This document shows, piece by piece, positions 22,091 through 32,026 of a stretch of DNA of 64,000 nt. Under the pieces are notes generated by a model that was given only the letters and a program-made list of their open reading frames with translations, did not search any database and was not told the origin of the DNA. The DNA comes from Ctena decussata (taxonomy: Eukaryota > Mollusca > Bivalvia > Lucinida > Lucinidae). Each line of letters opens with the position of its first letter. Within the stretch, counting starts at the first letter, position 1. The stretch is from contig OZ022498.1 of NCBI GenBank assembly GCA_963989385.1, forward strand, positions 104,765,298 through 104,829,297, read 5' to 3'. The position numbers were made by a program, and so were the translations under genes.

Positions 22091-24281
22091 TACACCGCAA
22101 GTTTCATTGCAGTTCCCATGTAATAACTCCTACATGTTTGTGTCTGGAGCTGAGCGCTGGTCTGGTAAGAGGCATCAGTACCGAGAAATCTCAGTAAGAA
22201 AAAAAAAGAAAAGACGACAAACACACCGTTCTTTTCCTGCAAATAAGAATTATACGTACCAAAGTGCCAATTACAAAATCTTGAAGAATTTATATTTAGC
22301 AAGACTAAAAAAGGGTTTGTGTATGTGCGCATGGTAATCTGTATCTGGGCAGCTCTTTTTATACCGTGTACTATACCATAATCATTTTAATAACCAGTTA
22401 CTCTATGGGTCCTAACTTGAAGAACACTTATGATTAAATGGGATGACACCTTGCCTAAGGCGCAGTGTGATCAGGATCTACGCTCTTCGCTTAGACTCTT
22501 TTACCCCAGTATTTAGAGTAATTACGTGCGAGTCAGATACTTTGTGTAGCAAAACACTTGGCGACAATAGTGTGCGTGTTTGTGCGTGTTTGTCTTAGTC
22601 CATCTCGGTGCACTTTTAAAAACCCATAAATTGGCAAAGGTCAGGATCAACTAAAGGCACGCCACATTAAATAGTTGATGAAAAAAAAAATAATGATTGA
22701 CGTATACATGTATATATATATATGCTGATCTGGCTTGTCCTGATTTCTACTACAGAAGGAGGCTCAGGATGTCAAAAAGGGTCCGACGATAAGTCGATTT
22801 TTGTGCTGGCCGACCATAAATACTCAAAGCAGTCCGCTGCCTGCACGGACCGACCAGAATCCTCACTTTGTACATGTAACATGATGTAGAATCGTTTCTG
22901 TGTGTTTATATCGTGTGCATTTACCTGTTGTGTATCTTCACTGATGATTTGAGCACGTGCAGATTTCCGCAGTCTGGAGAGTATGAAAGAGATTCCAAGA
23001 ATCTTTTCAAGGGTAAATGGGGGAGAAAGAGAGAGGGGGTTCTGAAGCTGACACTGAATGTTAAATCGTAATGTGTGAACAAGAAGACTCAAGTCAGTCT
23101 GCGGGACATTCTGCCAAGTCTGCCGGATTGAGATCGTCCGAGTGCCGAAAAAAATAAAAGCTGGTTTAATCACAACAGAGAAATTAGAGGCTAGGTGAAT
23201 GCGCTTGGCATAAACACATGACGTTGAATCAACGTCGATTTAAAGCTGTGTACATGCTGGCGTAGCTCTTGCTACCGGAATACGTCTGCGCAGTCTTATC
23301 GGGCAGTCTTAATAAGACAAACATATATCAGCTGCGCAAATGGCAGTTTAGGGTGTTAGTGAAAAGCCTTGAACTTGATACCGGCAAACGTCTGCGCAGT
23401 CTGGAAAGGGCCTGCGCGTGCGAATGAGAGAGAGAAAAACAGGTTTAAATGTCTAAAGTAGAAGTTAATACCAGAAAACGATGGTCCGGTATGATTACGA
23501 AGATATGCAGATCGTCTGCTTAATAACCAGTTGATATTTGAACACCGTAAACTGTGTGCGCAGTCTGATCAGGAAACTGACCCCGAGTTCCCACCTACAT
23601 GTACACTGCTCGGGTTTACAGAGCGCATTGTGATAAGAGTCCTGCACAACTGTGTGCACAGCCTGTCCTGAAAATATGTTATAGGACTATTTAATTCGTC
23701 TATCCAGTACCAGGTATCAAAGTATAAGTTCTGAATGGTACATGTACATGTACTGCGACGGAATAGCGTCGTGAAAAATGATACCCCTGGCCAGTGTGCA
23801 TACAGTTCTCGGACGTGTTTAAAAAAAAAAAAGCAATTAACATAAGGGGTTTTCCATATAGTATCCGATTAAAAAAAGGTAAACATACAAAAAAACGGCA
23901 ATATTTTGGTACCGAATAATTAACGAAAAAGACTGAATAATAGAAACATGAATCTTATTCTGACAGCTGTACACAATACACAAACCTGTTGAATTGTGTA
24001 ATGTCATTGCAGTTTGTAGCTTCTGTTTAAGGTAGTCGTTAATCTTTTTCGCGCCTATTAACGCGGTTTCCCGCGATCAACTACCAGTCGGGTAGAGGAT
24101 CACGCGGCCTCTACCGCTCCACGCCGCGCCGCGCCACGCCCTCTCCGCGCCACTCCTCGCCACGCTAAACCCACGACGCGCCCTCGATTTTCCCACGCTT
24201 CTCGGCGCGAATTTGTCGTGGAGAGACGCGGCGAGGCGCGATTGATAGTAAGATGTCGACGGCTGTACTGTATAGACGTTA

Positions 24282-24567
24282 GCGTGCGGATATGATACAA
24301 GTATTTAAAATTATGAAAGGGATCGATGACGTTCCTGTTGAAGATTTCTTCCAAATGGCAGACTCCTCAACTAGAGGACATACATTAAAGTTATTTAAAC
24401 CAAGATGCAATAAGTCAGTACGTCAGATCTTGTTTTCTGTGAGAATAATAGATGAATGGAACTCATTGCCAGAGGATATGATTTCTTCACTCACTGTATT
24501 TCAATTTAAAACTAAACTAGATAAATTATGGATAAACAAGCGGTTTGATGACACTGATATATACTAA
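24282..24567 (+). pseudogene. LINE-E RT C-terminal fragment, part 2
   Basis: The frame encodes MIQVFKIMKGIDD, TRGHTLKLFKPRC, VRQILFSVRIIDEWNSLPED and FKTKLDKLW, then a stop. This is the conserved C-terminal tail of CR1-like LINE proteins. It is continuous with 19860-19978 once the transposon is removed. No RT catalytic domain remains. Confidence 0.8.
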
Positions 24568-24589
24568 ATTCTAAATAAATAACTCTGCA

Positions 24590-24815
24590 ATTGGAGGACA
24601 TACATTAAAGTTGTTTAAACCAAGATGCTGTAAGTCAGTACGTCAGAACTTGTTTTCTGTGAGAATAATAGAAGAATGGAACTCATTGCTAGAAGATATA
24701 ATTTCTTCACTCACTGACTGGAACTCTTTGCCAGAGGATATAATATCTTCACTCACTGTATTTCAATTTTAAACTTGATAAATTATGGATAATCAAGCGG
24801 CTCAATGACACTGAT
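24590..24815 (+). repeat. Degenerate tandem copy of the LINE-E tail
   Basis: GGAGGACATACATTAAAG, TTTAAACCAAGATGC and GATAAATTATGGATAA repeat the 24375-24567 sequence with substitutions, an internal partial redoubling (GAACTCATTGC and GAACTCTTTGC) and stops. Confidence 0.75.
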
Positions 24816-26037
24816 ATATACTGTTAAATGAGTGTTACATACCTGGATAAATATATAAACATATGAGACTGTTAGAGATATGAACATAAAAGTGAGAAAT
24901 TAAAAGGCCACATAAGAGACTTTCCTATAGACTTATTATTATGATACGACACCGGAAGTCAAAGAATAATAGAAGAGTCAAAGAAGTTGAGAGAGGGAAG
25001 ACGAACCACAAGTAAGGGTTCAATAGTCCCTTACTTCCAAGTAAGATTCCAAGTAAGATAAGACGGTTCGTGCCAAAAATAGTTCGTACCAGGACATTTC
25101 GTCCATTACTTTTGACAAACCAAATCAAACCTTTTGACTCTGTTTTTAGCTCACTAGAGTCATGGGCTCAAGGTGGGCTGTTCACCGCTGTCGTGATCAG
25201 CCAATGTCTATGGTGTGTTGTCCTTGTCAACATTATGCTTTAATGATCTAACTATCTAGCTTCCATTCCGTCTTAACCCCTGAGTGGGACACAGTGAGTG
25301 TACTTGTGAACATTACAGTGTTGCAGGATAAAAGCCTACATATAGCCATGTAGCTGTAGTAGGGTTTTTAACATTCACAAGGGATGAGTTTCCCTGTACA
25401 GAGGGCCTCCAGTTAACATCCCGATCCAAAGAACGGCACACTTGTTAACATCATCCCTGCAAATGATGCTGGAAAAATGCATTCAGACATAGGAAGACTA
25501 ATTTCACAGCTGATCTCCTTTAAAATCTCCCAGAATGTCAGTATCCACAAGTTGTGAAGTAGCCCCACTTTAATCACACCTTTGATAGAACTGCGGAGAG
25601 ACTGTTTATTGATACTGATAATCAATAAATCATTGTAATTCCACCTCGAAGTTCACACCTTCTTAATCGCCACCACCTTATGTCGGGATTATCGTTAATC
25701 ACCAGTAGCAGCTGAGCACGTGTCAGTATTTCACACATTCTTAATGGCCAATTAACACAAATAACTGAACTTCAATCTAGCGATCTTTTGATCAATATGA
25801 ATGATTTGGGTCAACATGATATCTTTGTCTTAAGTGTGCCACCTCGCGATGATTGGGCAGTTTACCTCATGAGAGGTACGACAGTGGATGGAGTGAAATC
25901 CTACATTATTGACAAATTATCATCTGCTTGTCTCACTGGCAGCTGCTGTCTAGTTCACTGTAATTTTCCATTGAAATATTGTGATGTGGTACAAAAAAGA
26001 TCTGAGCTGTAGCTAATTCTCAACCTTTTTTGCCATC
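24816..26037. other. No gene recognised
   Basis: AT-rich non-coding. A 74-codon open frame at 25788-26012 has no recognised domain and no splice or polyadenylation context. Near 25149 there is a weak match to the AGCTCAC-type Helentron-like family. Confidence 0.45.
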
Positions 26038-26039
26038 CA

Positions 26040-26288
26040 GATCTGGGTCCGAGTTTATAAAACTTTTTTCGTGCTCAACTCAGCTGAGCATGAAATTTTC
26101 TCTGCTGATGAATATGAAAATGCCAACAAATTTTGGCATTTTCATGTTCATAAGCAGAGAAAATTTCATACTCAGCCAAACTTAGCAAGAAAACAACTGT
26201 ACTTATCAGTAATTTGCTATTTATTAGCAGGTAAAATTTCATGCTCAACTCAGCTGAGCATAAAAAATGTTTTATAACCTCGGGACCA
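26040..26288. mobile_element. Hairpin MITE with GGTCCGAG...CTCGGGACC ends
   Basis: The outer ends CTGGGTCCGAGTTTATAAAAC and the complement of GTTTTATAACCTCGGGACCAG form imperfect TIRs. Both subterminal arms carry GCTCAACTCAGCTGAGCAT next to AAATTT(C/T). A perfect internal stem, GAAAATGCCA and TGGCATTTTC, lies at about 26116-26144. Confidence 0.8.
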
Positions 26289-26418
26289 GTGTTAGTTACT
26301 CTTAGTATTCCATGATAATAACAGCATAATGATGGGTGCTTCATAAATATAGAAATAAACATGAAAAAAAAAGAAGATAAATGACTAAAAGATGTTCACA
26401 CACATACTTAGTAGTATG

Positions 26419-29400
26419 CCAGAGCTCCAGATAAGAAAGGGTAACAGGGATAATTTAGGGATATTTTTCCTTATTTTTAGCTCACCTGAGCCTTTAGGCT
26501 CATTGGTGAGCTTATAGTATAGCCAGGCATCCGTCGTCCGTCCGTCGTCAACATTTTCAAACATCTTCTCCTCTGAAACCACTGGGCCGATTGAAGCCAT
26601 ATTTCATATGGAGCCTACCTAGGTCGGGGGAACGAAAGTTTGTTCCGGGTATCTGGGTCACATGACCAAGATGGCCACCACGCCCATATATGGTAAAAAC
26701 CCTTCAAAAATCTTCTCCTCCAGAACCAAAAGGCCTATGACCTTGAAACTTGGTATGTAGCATCGGGTATGTGGGCCCATCATAGTTTGTACAAATGATG
26801 ACCTTGCGTTGACCTTGACCTAATTTATGACGCGGTCAACTTTTGTATGTTAGGCTTTTATATGGGAAAATGCTTAAACAGTGGATTTCTCAGAAACTGT
26901 TTAAGTCTAAGGTACAATACTTGGTATACATGGTCAACTAAATGAGCAAATGAAGATATTATGTCACTAAAGGTCAAGGTCATTCCGTCGGTCCATTCGT
27001 CATCAAGATTTTCAAACATCTTCTACTCTGAAACCACTTGGCCAATTGAAGCCAAATTTCATATGGAGTCTTAGTGGGATGGCGGAATGAAAGTTTGTAC
27101 CCCGGGTCTGGGTCACATGACCAAGATGGCCGTCATGCCCATATATGCTAAAAACCCTTCAAAAATCTTCTTCTCGAGAACCAAAAGGCCTATGACCTTG
27201 AAATTTGGTATGTAGCATCGGGCATGCAAGCCCATCATAGTTTGTACAAATGATGACCGTGCGGTGACCTTGACCTAATTTATGACTTGGTCCACTTCGG
27301 TACCTTAGGCTTTTACATGGGAAAACGCCTAAACAGTGGATTTCTCAGAAATTATTCAAGTCTAAGGTACAATATTTGGCATATATGGTCAACTAAATGA
27401 ACAGCTGACGATATCATGTCACTAAAGGTCAAGGTCATTCTGTCAGCCCATCCGTTGTCAAGATTTTCGAACATCTTCTTCTCTGAAACTACTGGACCGA
27501 GTGAAGTCAAATTTCATATGGAGCCTACCTAGGTTGGGAAAACAAAAGCTTGTTGGGAGTATCCGGGTCACATGACCAGGATGGCAGACATGCCCATACA
27601 TGGTAAAAACCCTTCAAAAATCTTTTTCTCCAGGACCAAAAGGCCTATGACCTTGAAACTTGGTATGTAGCATTGGGCATTCGGGCTCATCATAGTTTAT
27701 ACAAATGATGACCGTGCGGTGACCTTGACCTAATTTATGACACAGTCAACTTCTGTACCTGAAGCTTTTAAATGGGAAAACGCCTAAACAGTGGATTTCT
27801 CAGAAATTATTTATGTCTAAGGTACAATATTTGGTATATATGGTCAACTAAATGAACAGCTGAAGATATTATGTCACTAAAGGTCAAGGTCATTCTGTCA
27901 GCCCGTCCGTAGTCAAGATTTTCAAACATCTTCTTCTCTGAAACCACCGGGCGGATTGAAGTCAAATTTCATAAGGAGCCTACGTAAGTTAGGGGAACGA
28001 AAGTTTGTTCTGGGTATCCCGGTCACATGACCATGTTGGCCGCCATGCCCATATATGGTAAAAACCCTTCAGAAATCTTCTTCTCCAGAACCAAAAGGCC
28101 TATGACCTTGAAATTTGGTATGTAGCATAGGGCATTTGGGGCCATTATAGTATATACAAACGATGACTGTGCGGTGACCTTGACCTAATTTATGACACAG
28201 TCAGCTTTGGTACCTTAGGCTTTTATATGGGAAAACGCTTAAACAGTGGATTTCTCAGAAACTATTTAAGTCTAAGGTACAATATTTGGTATATATGGTC
28301 AACCAAATGAACAGCTGAAGATATTATGTCACTTAAGGTCAAGGTCATTCTGTCAGCCATGCGTTGTCAAGATTTTCAAACATCTCTTCCTCTGAAACCA
28401 CTAGGCCAATTGAAGTCAAATTTAATATAGAGCCTACCTAGGCTAGGGGAATGAAAGTTTGTTCGGGGTATTTAGGTCACATGACCAAGATGGCCGCCAT
28501 GCCCATATATGGTAAAAACCCTTCAAAAATCTTCTTTTCCAGAACCAAAAGGCCTATGACCTTGAAACTTGGTATGTAGCATCGGGCATTCAGGCTTATC
28601 ATACTATGTACAAATGATGACAGTGCGGTGACCTTGACCTAATTTATGACAAGGTCCACTTTGGTACGTTAGGCTTTTATATGGGAAAATGTCTAAACAG
28701 TGGATTTCTCATTAACTATTAAAGTCTAAGATACAATATTTGGTATATATGGTCATAGTTTGTACAAATGATGACCGTGCGGTGACCTTGACCTAATTTA
28801 TGACTTGGTCCACTTCGGTACCTTAGGCTTTTACATAGGAAAACGCCTAAACAGTGGATTTCTCAGAAATTATTTAAGTCTAAGGTACAATATTTGGCAT
28901 ATATGTTCAACTAAATGAACAGCTGACGATATTATGTCACTATTAAGGTCAAGGTCATTTTGTCAGCCCGTCTGTCATCAAGATTTTCAATCATAATTTA
29001 TACAAATCAGGACTGTGCATTGACTGTGACCTAATTTATGGCAAGGTCGATTTTGATGCATTGTAAAATGCTTAAGCAGTGGATTTCTCAGAAACCATTC
29101 AAGTCTACGACATGCCCATATATGGTAAAACTCCTTCGAAAATCTACTTCTTCACAATCAAAGGCACAATGACCTCATGGCATGGTATGTAGCATTGAGG
29201 ACCCGGGCCCATTATAGTTTGTTCAAATCATGATGGCGCACTGACCTTGACCTAATTTATGGCAAGGTCAACTTTGGTATGTTATGCTTTTATGTGGGAA
29301 AATGCTTAAACAGTTGATGTTATGGATTTTTTTAAGCCAAGCTATAATAACTGGAAAATATGGTTAACTAAATGAATACATGAAGACAAGATCATCAAAG

Positions 29401-29713
29401 GTCAAGGTCATTTTTTGAACTTTGCTCAAGGTCACTGAGATTTTAAAATTAAAATATGCACACCTTTTAAGCTACTGGTTTCAAATTTGTAACAAATGAG
29501 GGAAATGACAAATTGTGTCTGTTGACAGAAGGTGCTAGGTGAGCTACAGGACCATTGGTCCTCTGGTTTCATAATAACATATATTGTGGCCCCCTCATTA
29601 GCACTGCCTTGTCAAGATAGCTCTTATGAGGGATCCCAACATATGTTTTCTTTGAGAAATAAGAAAATTATCTCAGAATTATCCCTGTTACCCCCTCCCA
29701 CCAGGAGCTCTGG
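26419..29713. mobile_element. MITE M2 copy 1, interrupted by a Helentron-like element
   Basis: The left end CCAGAGCTCC...GGGTAACAGGGATAATT (26419-26457) is mirrored by AATTATCCCTGTTACCC...GGAGCTCTGG (29679-29713). The intact family member at 32164-32364 shows the halves were once adjacent. The interior is the inserted element A. Confidence 0.85.
26478..29566 (+). mobile_element. Helentron-like element A with 455-bp monomers
   Basis: The left end TAGCTCACC (26478-26486) is followed by its hairpin partner GGTGAGCT (26505-26512), and the right end repeats GGTGAGCTA (29538-29546). A (TCCG)n-like run lies at 26530-26548. The body is four and a half direct monomers of about 455 bp, starting near 26551, 27007, 27463, 27917 and 28372, with decay after 28740. 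The 3' end is a perfect 6-bp-stem hairpin AGGACC-ATT-GGTCCT (29548-29562), then CTGG and flanking T. The hairpin plus CTRR end is the Helitron/Helentron signature; tandem monomers match non-autonomous HINE/'pearl' elements. No protein is encoded. Confidence 0.8.
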
Positions 29714-29784
29714 CAAGCTCCTTGTGTCATGACTGTTTATACACATATCTTTACTTATTTGTGATTATGTTTTGCAGAATTGAT

Positions 29785-29898
29785 ATGGATACCACAGGAC
29801 TGACATATTACCTTCTGCTGTTGCCTAGTACCCTGATCGTGTTCGTCATATGTTTATATCTACGCTGGATGGGGCTCAAGTTCTTCAGACATAACTGA
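29785..29898 (+). CDS. Putative 37-residue membrane microprotein
   Basis: A pyrimidine-rich tract and TTTTGCAG (29771-29777) look like a splice acceptor, followed 7 nt later by ATG in good context (G at -3, G at +4). The peptide starts MDTTGLTYYLLLLPSTLIVF and ends in a basic tail (RWMG, KFFRHN). It has one strong hydrophobic segment (about residues 6-26), so a single-pass membrane peptide with positive C-terminal flank is expected. The stop at 29896-29898 is followed by AATAAA at 30116-30121. The region lies between mobile elements but is not itself repeated in the window. I do not recognise the family. A 5' non-coding exon would lie upstream and is not identified. Chance remains possible for so short a frame. 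Confidence 0.45.
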   Translation: MDTTGLTYYLLLLPSTLIVFVICLYLRWMGLKFFRHN

Positions 29899-30115
29899 TT
29901 TAGTGTATAAAGTAAGCAGGTTGCCAGATAAAGTAGCTCTGAGATTATTTTTAGTAGTTCTGATGAAAAATATTTAGCGGCTCCTCATTAGAGTTACCAG
30001 CTTTCTCCCTGGTAGTTTTAATGAGGTGTTAGTTCAGCCGAGTAGATGTTCAGATAAACATACTCATACATTTACTTTGTAAATTTGTATTTTGTTCTGT
30101 GGTGTCATTTCTCCA

Positions 30116-30121
30116 AATAAA
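30116..30121 (+). terminator. Polyadenylation signal AATAAA
   Basis: AATAAA sits 218 nt after the microprotein stop codon, with a T/G-rich stretch downstream. It supports a short transcription unit ending near 30140. Confidence 0.4.
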
Positions 30122-30593
30122 TTATCCAATGAAAATGAAGGGGAAGAAAAACTTTGTATTAATATAGAATCAGTTTTATAATTTATGTAGGTGATTAGGT
30201 GGGGGAAAGGGGGGGTTGGAGGAGATGAAGTGTTCTAAGGAGGTCACAGCATACGAGTTTGTTTTTAAAGTGGTCAAAATAATTAAGCTTTTTTATGATG
30301 CATGTACATAGGGACGGTTGAGTGCTAGGATGTTCACAGTGGTCAAAATAATTAAGTTTTATCTGATAGGTTGGAATGGTTGGATGGTAAGACGCTGTGA
30401 CACCACATTGGCATTGGACTTCCTTCAGATATTGGCTAAGATAAGGAAAGGACCGGTTGTGCTTGCAAAAGATGAGGAATGAGGCTGTTTGTATTTTGTA
30501 CACTCATCAATTCACCTTCCTCTTCTTTCCCACTCTCTCAATACAGACTGAAATACTATGTCAGACAACCATTAAACCTAAACCGACCAACCA

Positions 30594-30783
30594 CACAGGG
30601 TATAAACCAGTCAGTGAATCTTCGCTTCCTGCAGAGACTCGGCAGGAAGCAGAATCACATGGACAGTCTCTGCAGGAAGCCATTTATCGTGTACGGAAGT
30701 CTTAGCTGGAAGCAAGAGATCGCAGACAGTCTCAGTGGAAGCCAAATATGATGGACAGTCTGCGGACTGGTTTATACCCTGTG
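30594..30783. mobile_element. MITE with CACAGGG termini and 5-bp TSD
   Basis: Perfect 19-bp TIRs, CACAGGGTATAAACCAGTC at 30594-30612 and its complement at 30765-30783, are flanked by AACCA on both sides (30589-30593 and 30784-30788). The interior has inverted CTTCCTGCAGAGACT blocks. A CAC start with a 5-bp duplication again fits Transib/RAG-like transposition, but the element is too short for a firm call. Confidence 0.8.
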
Positions 30784-30934
30784 AACCAGCCAGCCATATT
30801 GGGACAGACATCCCCTAGCAAACAGTGTAGACCAAAGTTTAACTAAGGAGCAGCCTTTTTCATTCACTGCAGCAAACAGTTTTATACCTCATATTGTGAT
30901 AGTGCAAGTGGGTTGTTCAGAACTTAAGAAGAAC

Positions 30935-31179
30935 TGATACACTTTCAGGGAAAGCAACTCTTCCATTTTCATTTTTTCTCCCTTCTCAATGGGGGTCAAC
31001 TCTTCCAGGAAAAAATTTGCTCTTATCTTATAAAAGCGAATTTTTTCCTTGAAGAGTTGACCCCATTTTGGAATGGCTACATCATCAAGGGAAACAACAA
31101 AAAAAAAAAAGAAGTCAAAATTGTTCCCCTTTGTGAAAATGACAGAAAAAGATCAAGGTCAGGTGTACCCATACTCCTG
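30935..31179. mobile_element. Palindromic MITE M3, copy 1
   Basis: Family hallmarks are GATACACTTTCAGGG at the left, GGGGTCAACTCTT and AAGAGTTGACCCC as inner inverted arms, AAATTGTTCCCCTTTGTGAAAATG, and a right end near GTGTACCCATACTCC. The centre pairs GGAAAAAATTTGC with GCGAATTTTTTCC. Confidence 0.85.
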
Positions 31180-31664
31180 AAGAAAAGTGTTCTTTTTTCC
31201 ACATTCAGAGGCAGAAAAGTAGTCTAGGTTGGCCAAATGCAAGGTTAGAAAATATCACTTGCCTGCTCACCATGATAAGTGGATTGGATGATAAAATTGA
31301 AATAAAATCTTTTACTAGGGCCAAAAAACTTGGGTATATACGTAAAAATCAAATAAATAACTTAGTTTTAGGCCATACTCATTCATTTCTGGTTGATTCT
31401 TTATATTGAATGTGGATAATCCCATTTTTCTCATCAGAGAATGGAATGTTGTATTAAACTGTTGGCAAAACATTAAACATTGCAGACCTTGGTAAAACTG
31501 ATCCTGGGCTTTCAGTGTTTCAGACATTTGTGTCCGGACATTATCTGGATACAAATGTCTGAACAAACAGTGTGAACCCACAGTCAATTAAACATTTGGC
31601 ATTTCACATATATGCATGTGGGGGTACTTGTCTGAAGACCCATATATGTACTTCTTTGTTTTAG
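31180..31664. other. Upstream of ZZZ3 exon 1, no gene recognised
   Basis: AT-rich, with a CAGACATTTGTGTCCGGACATTATCTGGATACAAATGTCTG inverted pair (ACATTTGT... near 31522-31562) that is probably another small MITE. The last bases (CTTCTTTGTTTTAG) form the acceptor of the first recognised ZZZ3 exon. Confidence 0.5.
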
Positions 31665-32026
31665 ACCACAGAATGGAATCAATGGAGATCAGTGAATCTG
31701 TTTCATCCAATGACAATGAAGCCTCCTGCTCATCTGACCAATCAACTCTCTTCAGTTCAAATTTGATTTTAAAGGGAGATGACTCTGAGGGCTCAGATAA
31801 TGAGAATGAATCTTACTATTTTGAGTCAGATCATTTAGCATTGAAAGGTAACCATGACTACCAGATGATGTTGCGTCTGATTACGCTGTTAGAATCGCAA
31901 AGAATTCAAGCAGTGAAGGATCTTGAGAAGTTACACAAGTGCCAGGAAGAGGCTCTGGCTGACCCCATTCAGTTTGTGGACAAGCTGCAGAGAGGTGTTG
32001 ATATGGGTCTGCCTAAACCACAGAAG
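31665..32026 (+). CDS. ZZZ3: ZZZ3 exon 1 (first recognised)
   Basis: Acceptor TTTTAG at 31659-31664, donor GTATGT at 32027. ATG at 31673 gives 118 codons ending phase 0 at LPKPQK. Carries the acidic N terminus ([14 protein letters not shown]) and the helical block [20 protein letters not shown]. If 31673 is the true start, only 8 nt of leader are in this exon, so a non-coding 5' exon must exist. Confidence 0.9.

Larger units (their letters stand above)
19979..24275. mobile_element. 4.3-kb DNA transposon, 38-bp TIRs, 6-bp TSD
   Basis: The ends are perfect 38-bp inverted repeats (19979-20016 and 24238-24275) beginning CTATACAGTACAGCCGTCGA. They are flanked by ACGTTA on both sides (19973-19978 and 24276-24281). 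The insertion splits LINE-E between LPTL and the MIQVFKI block. Just inside each end is a GC-rich region with many CCACGCC/GGCGTGG motifs (20090-20215 and 24100-24235), probably transposase-binding arrays. No transposase is recognised, so it is non-autonomous. It contains one palindromic M1 MITE and a set of GCGCAGTCTG motifs. The superfamily is not assigned: 6-bp TSDs occur in few groups (Polinton, IS3EU, Dada) and the termini fit none clearly. Confidence 0.85.

Noticed and set aside
26440..26457. I-SceI-like string GGGTAACAGGGATAAT in MITE M2 ends
   Set aside because: The I-SceI site is TAGGGATAACAGGGTAAT; here the two halves are swapped (GGTAACAGGGATAAT). It recurs because it is part of the M2 terminal repeat, so it is not a homing site.
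26551..29000. CRISPR-like regular repeats
   Set aside because: Monomers are 455 bp and contiguous without unique spacers; this is a tandem satellite in an animal element.
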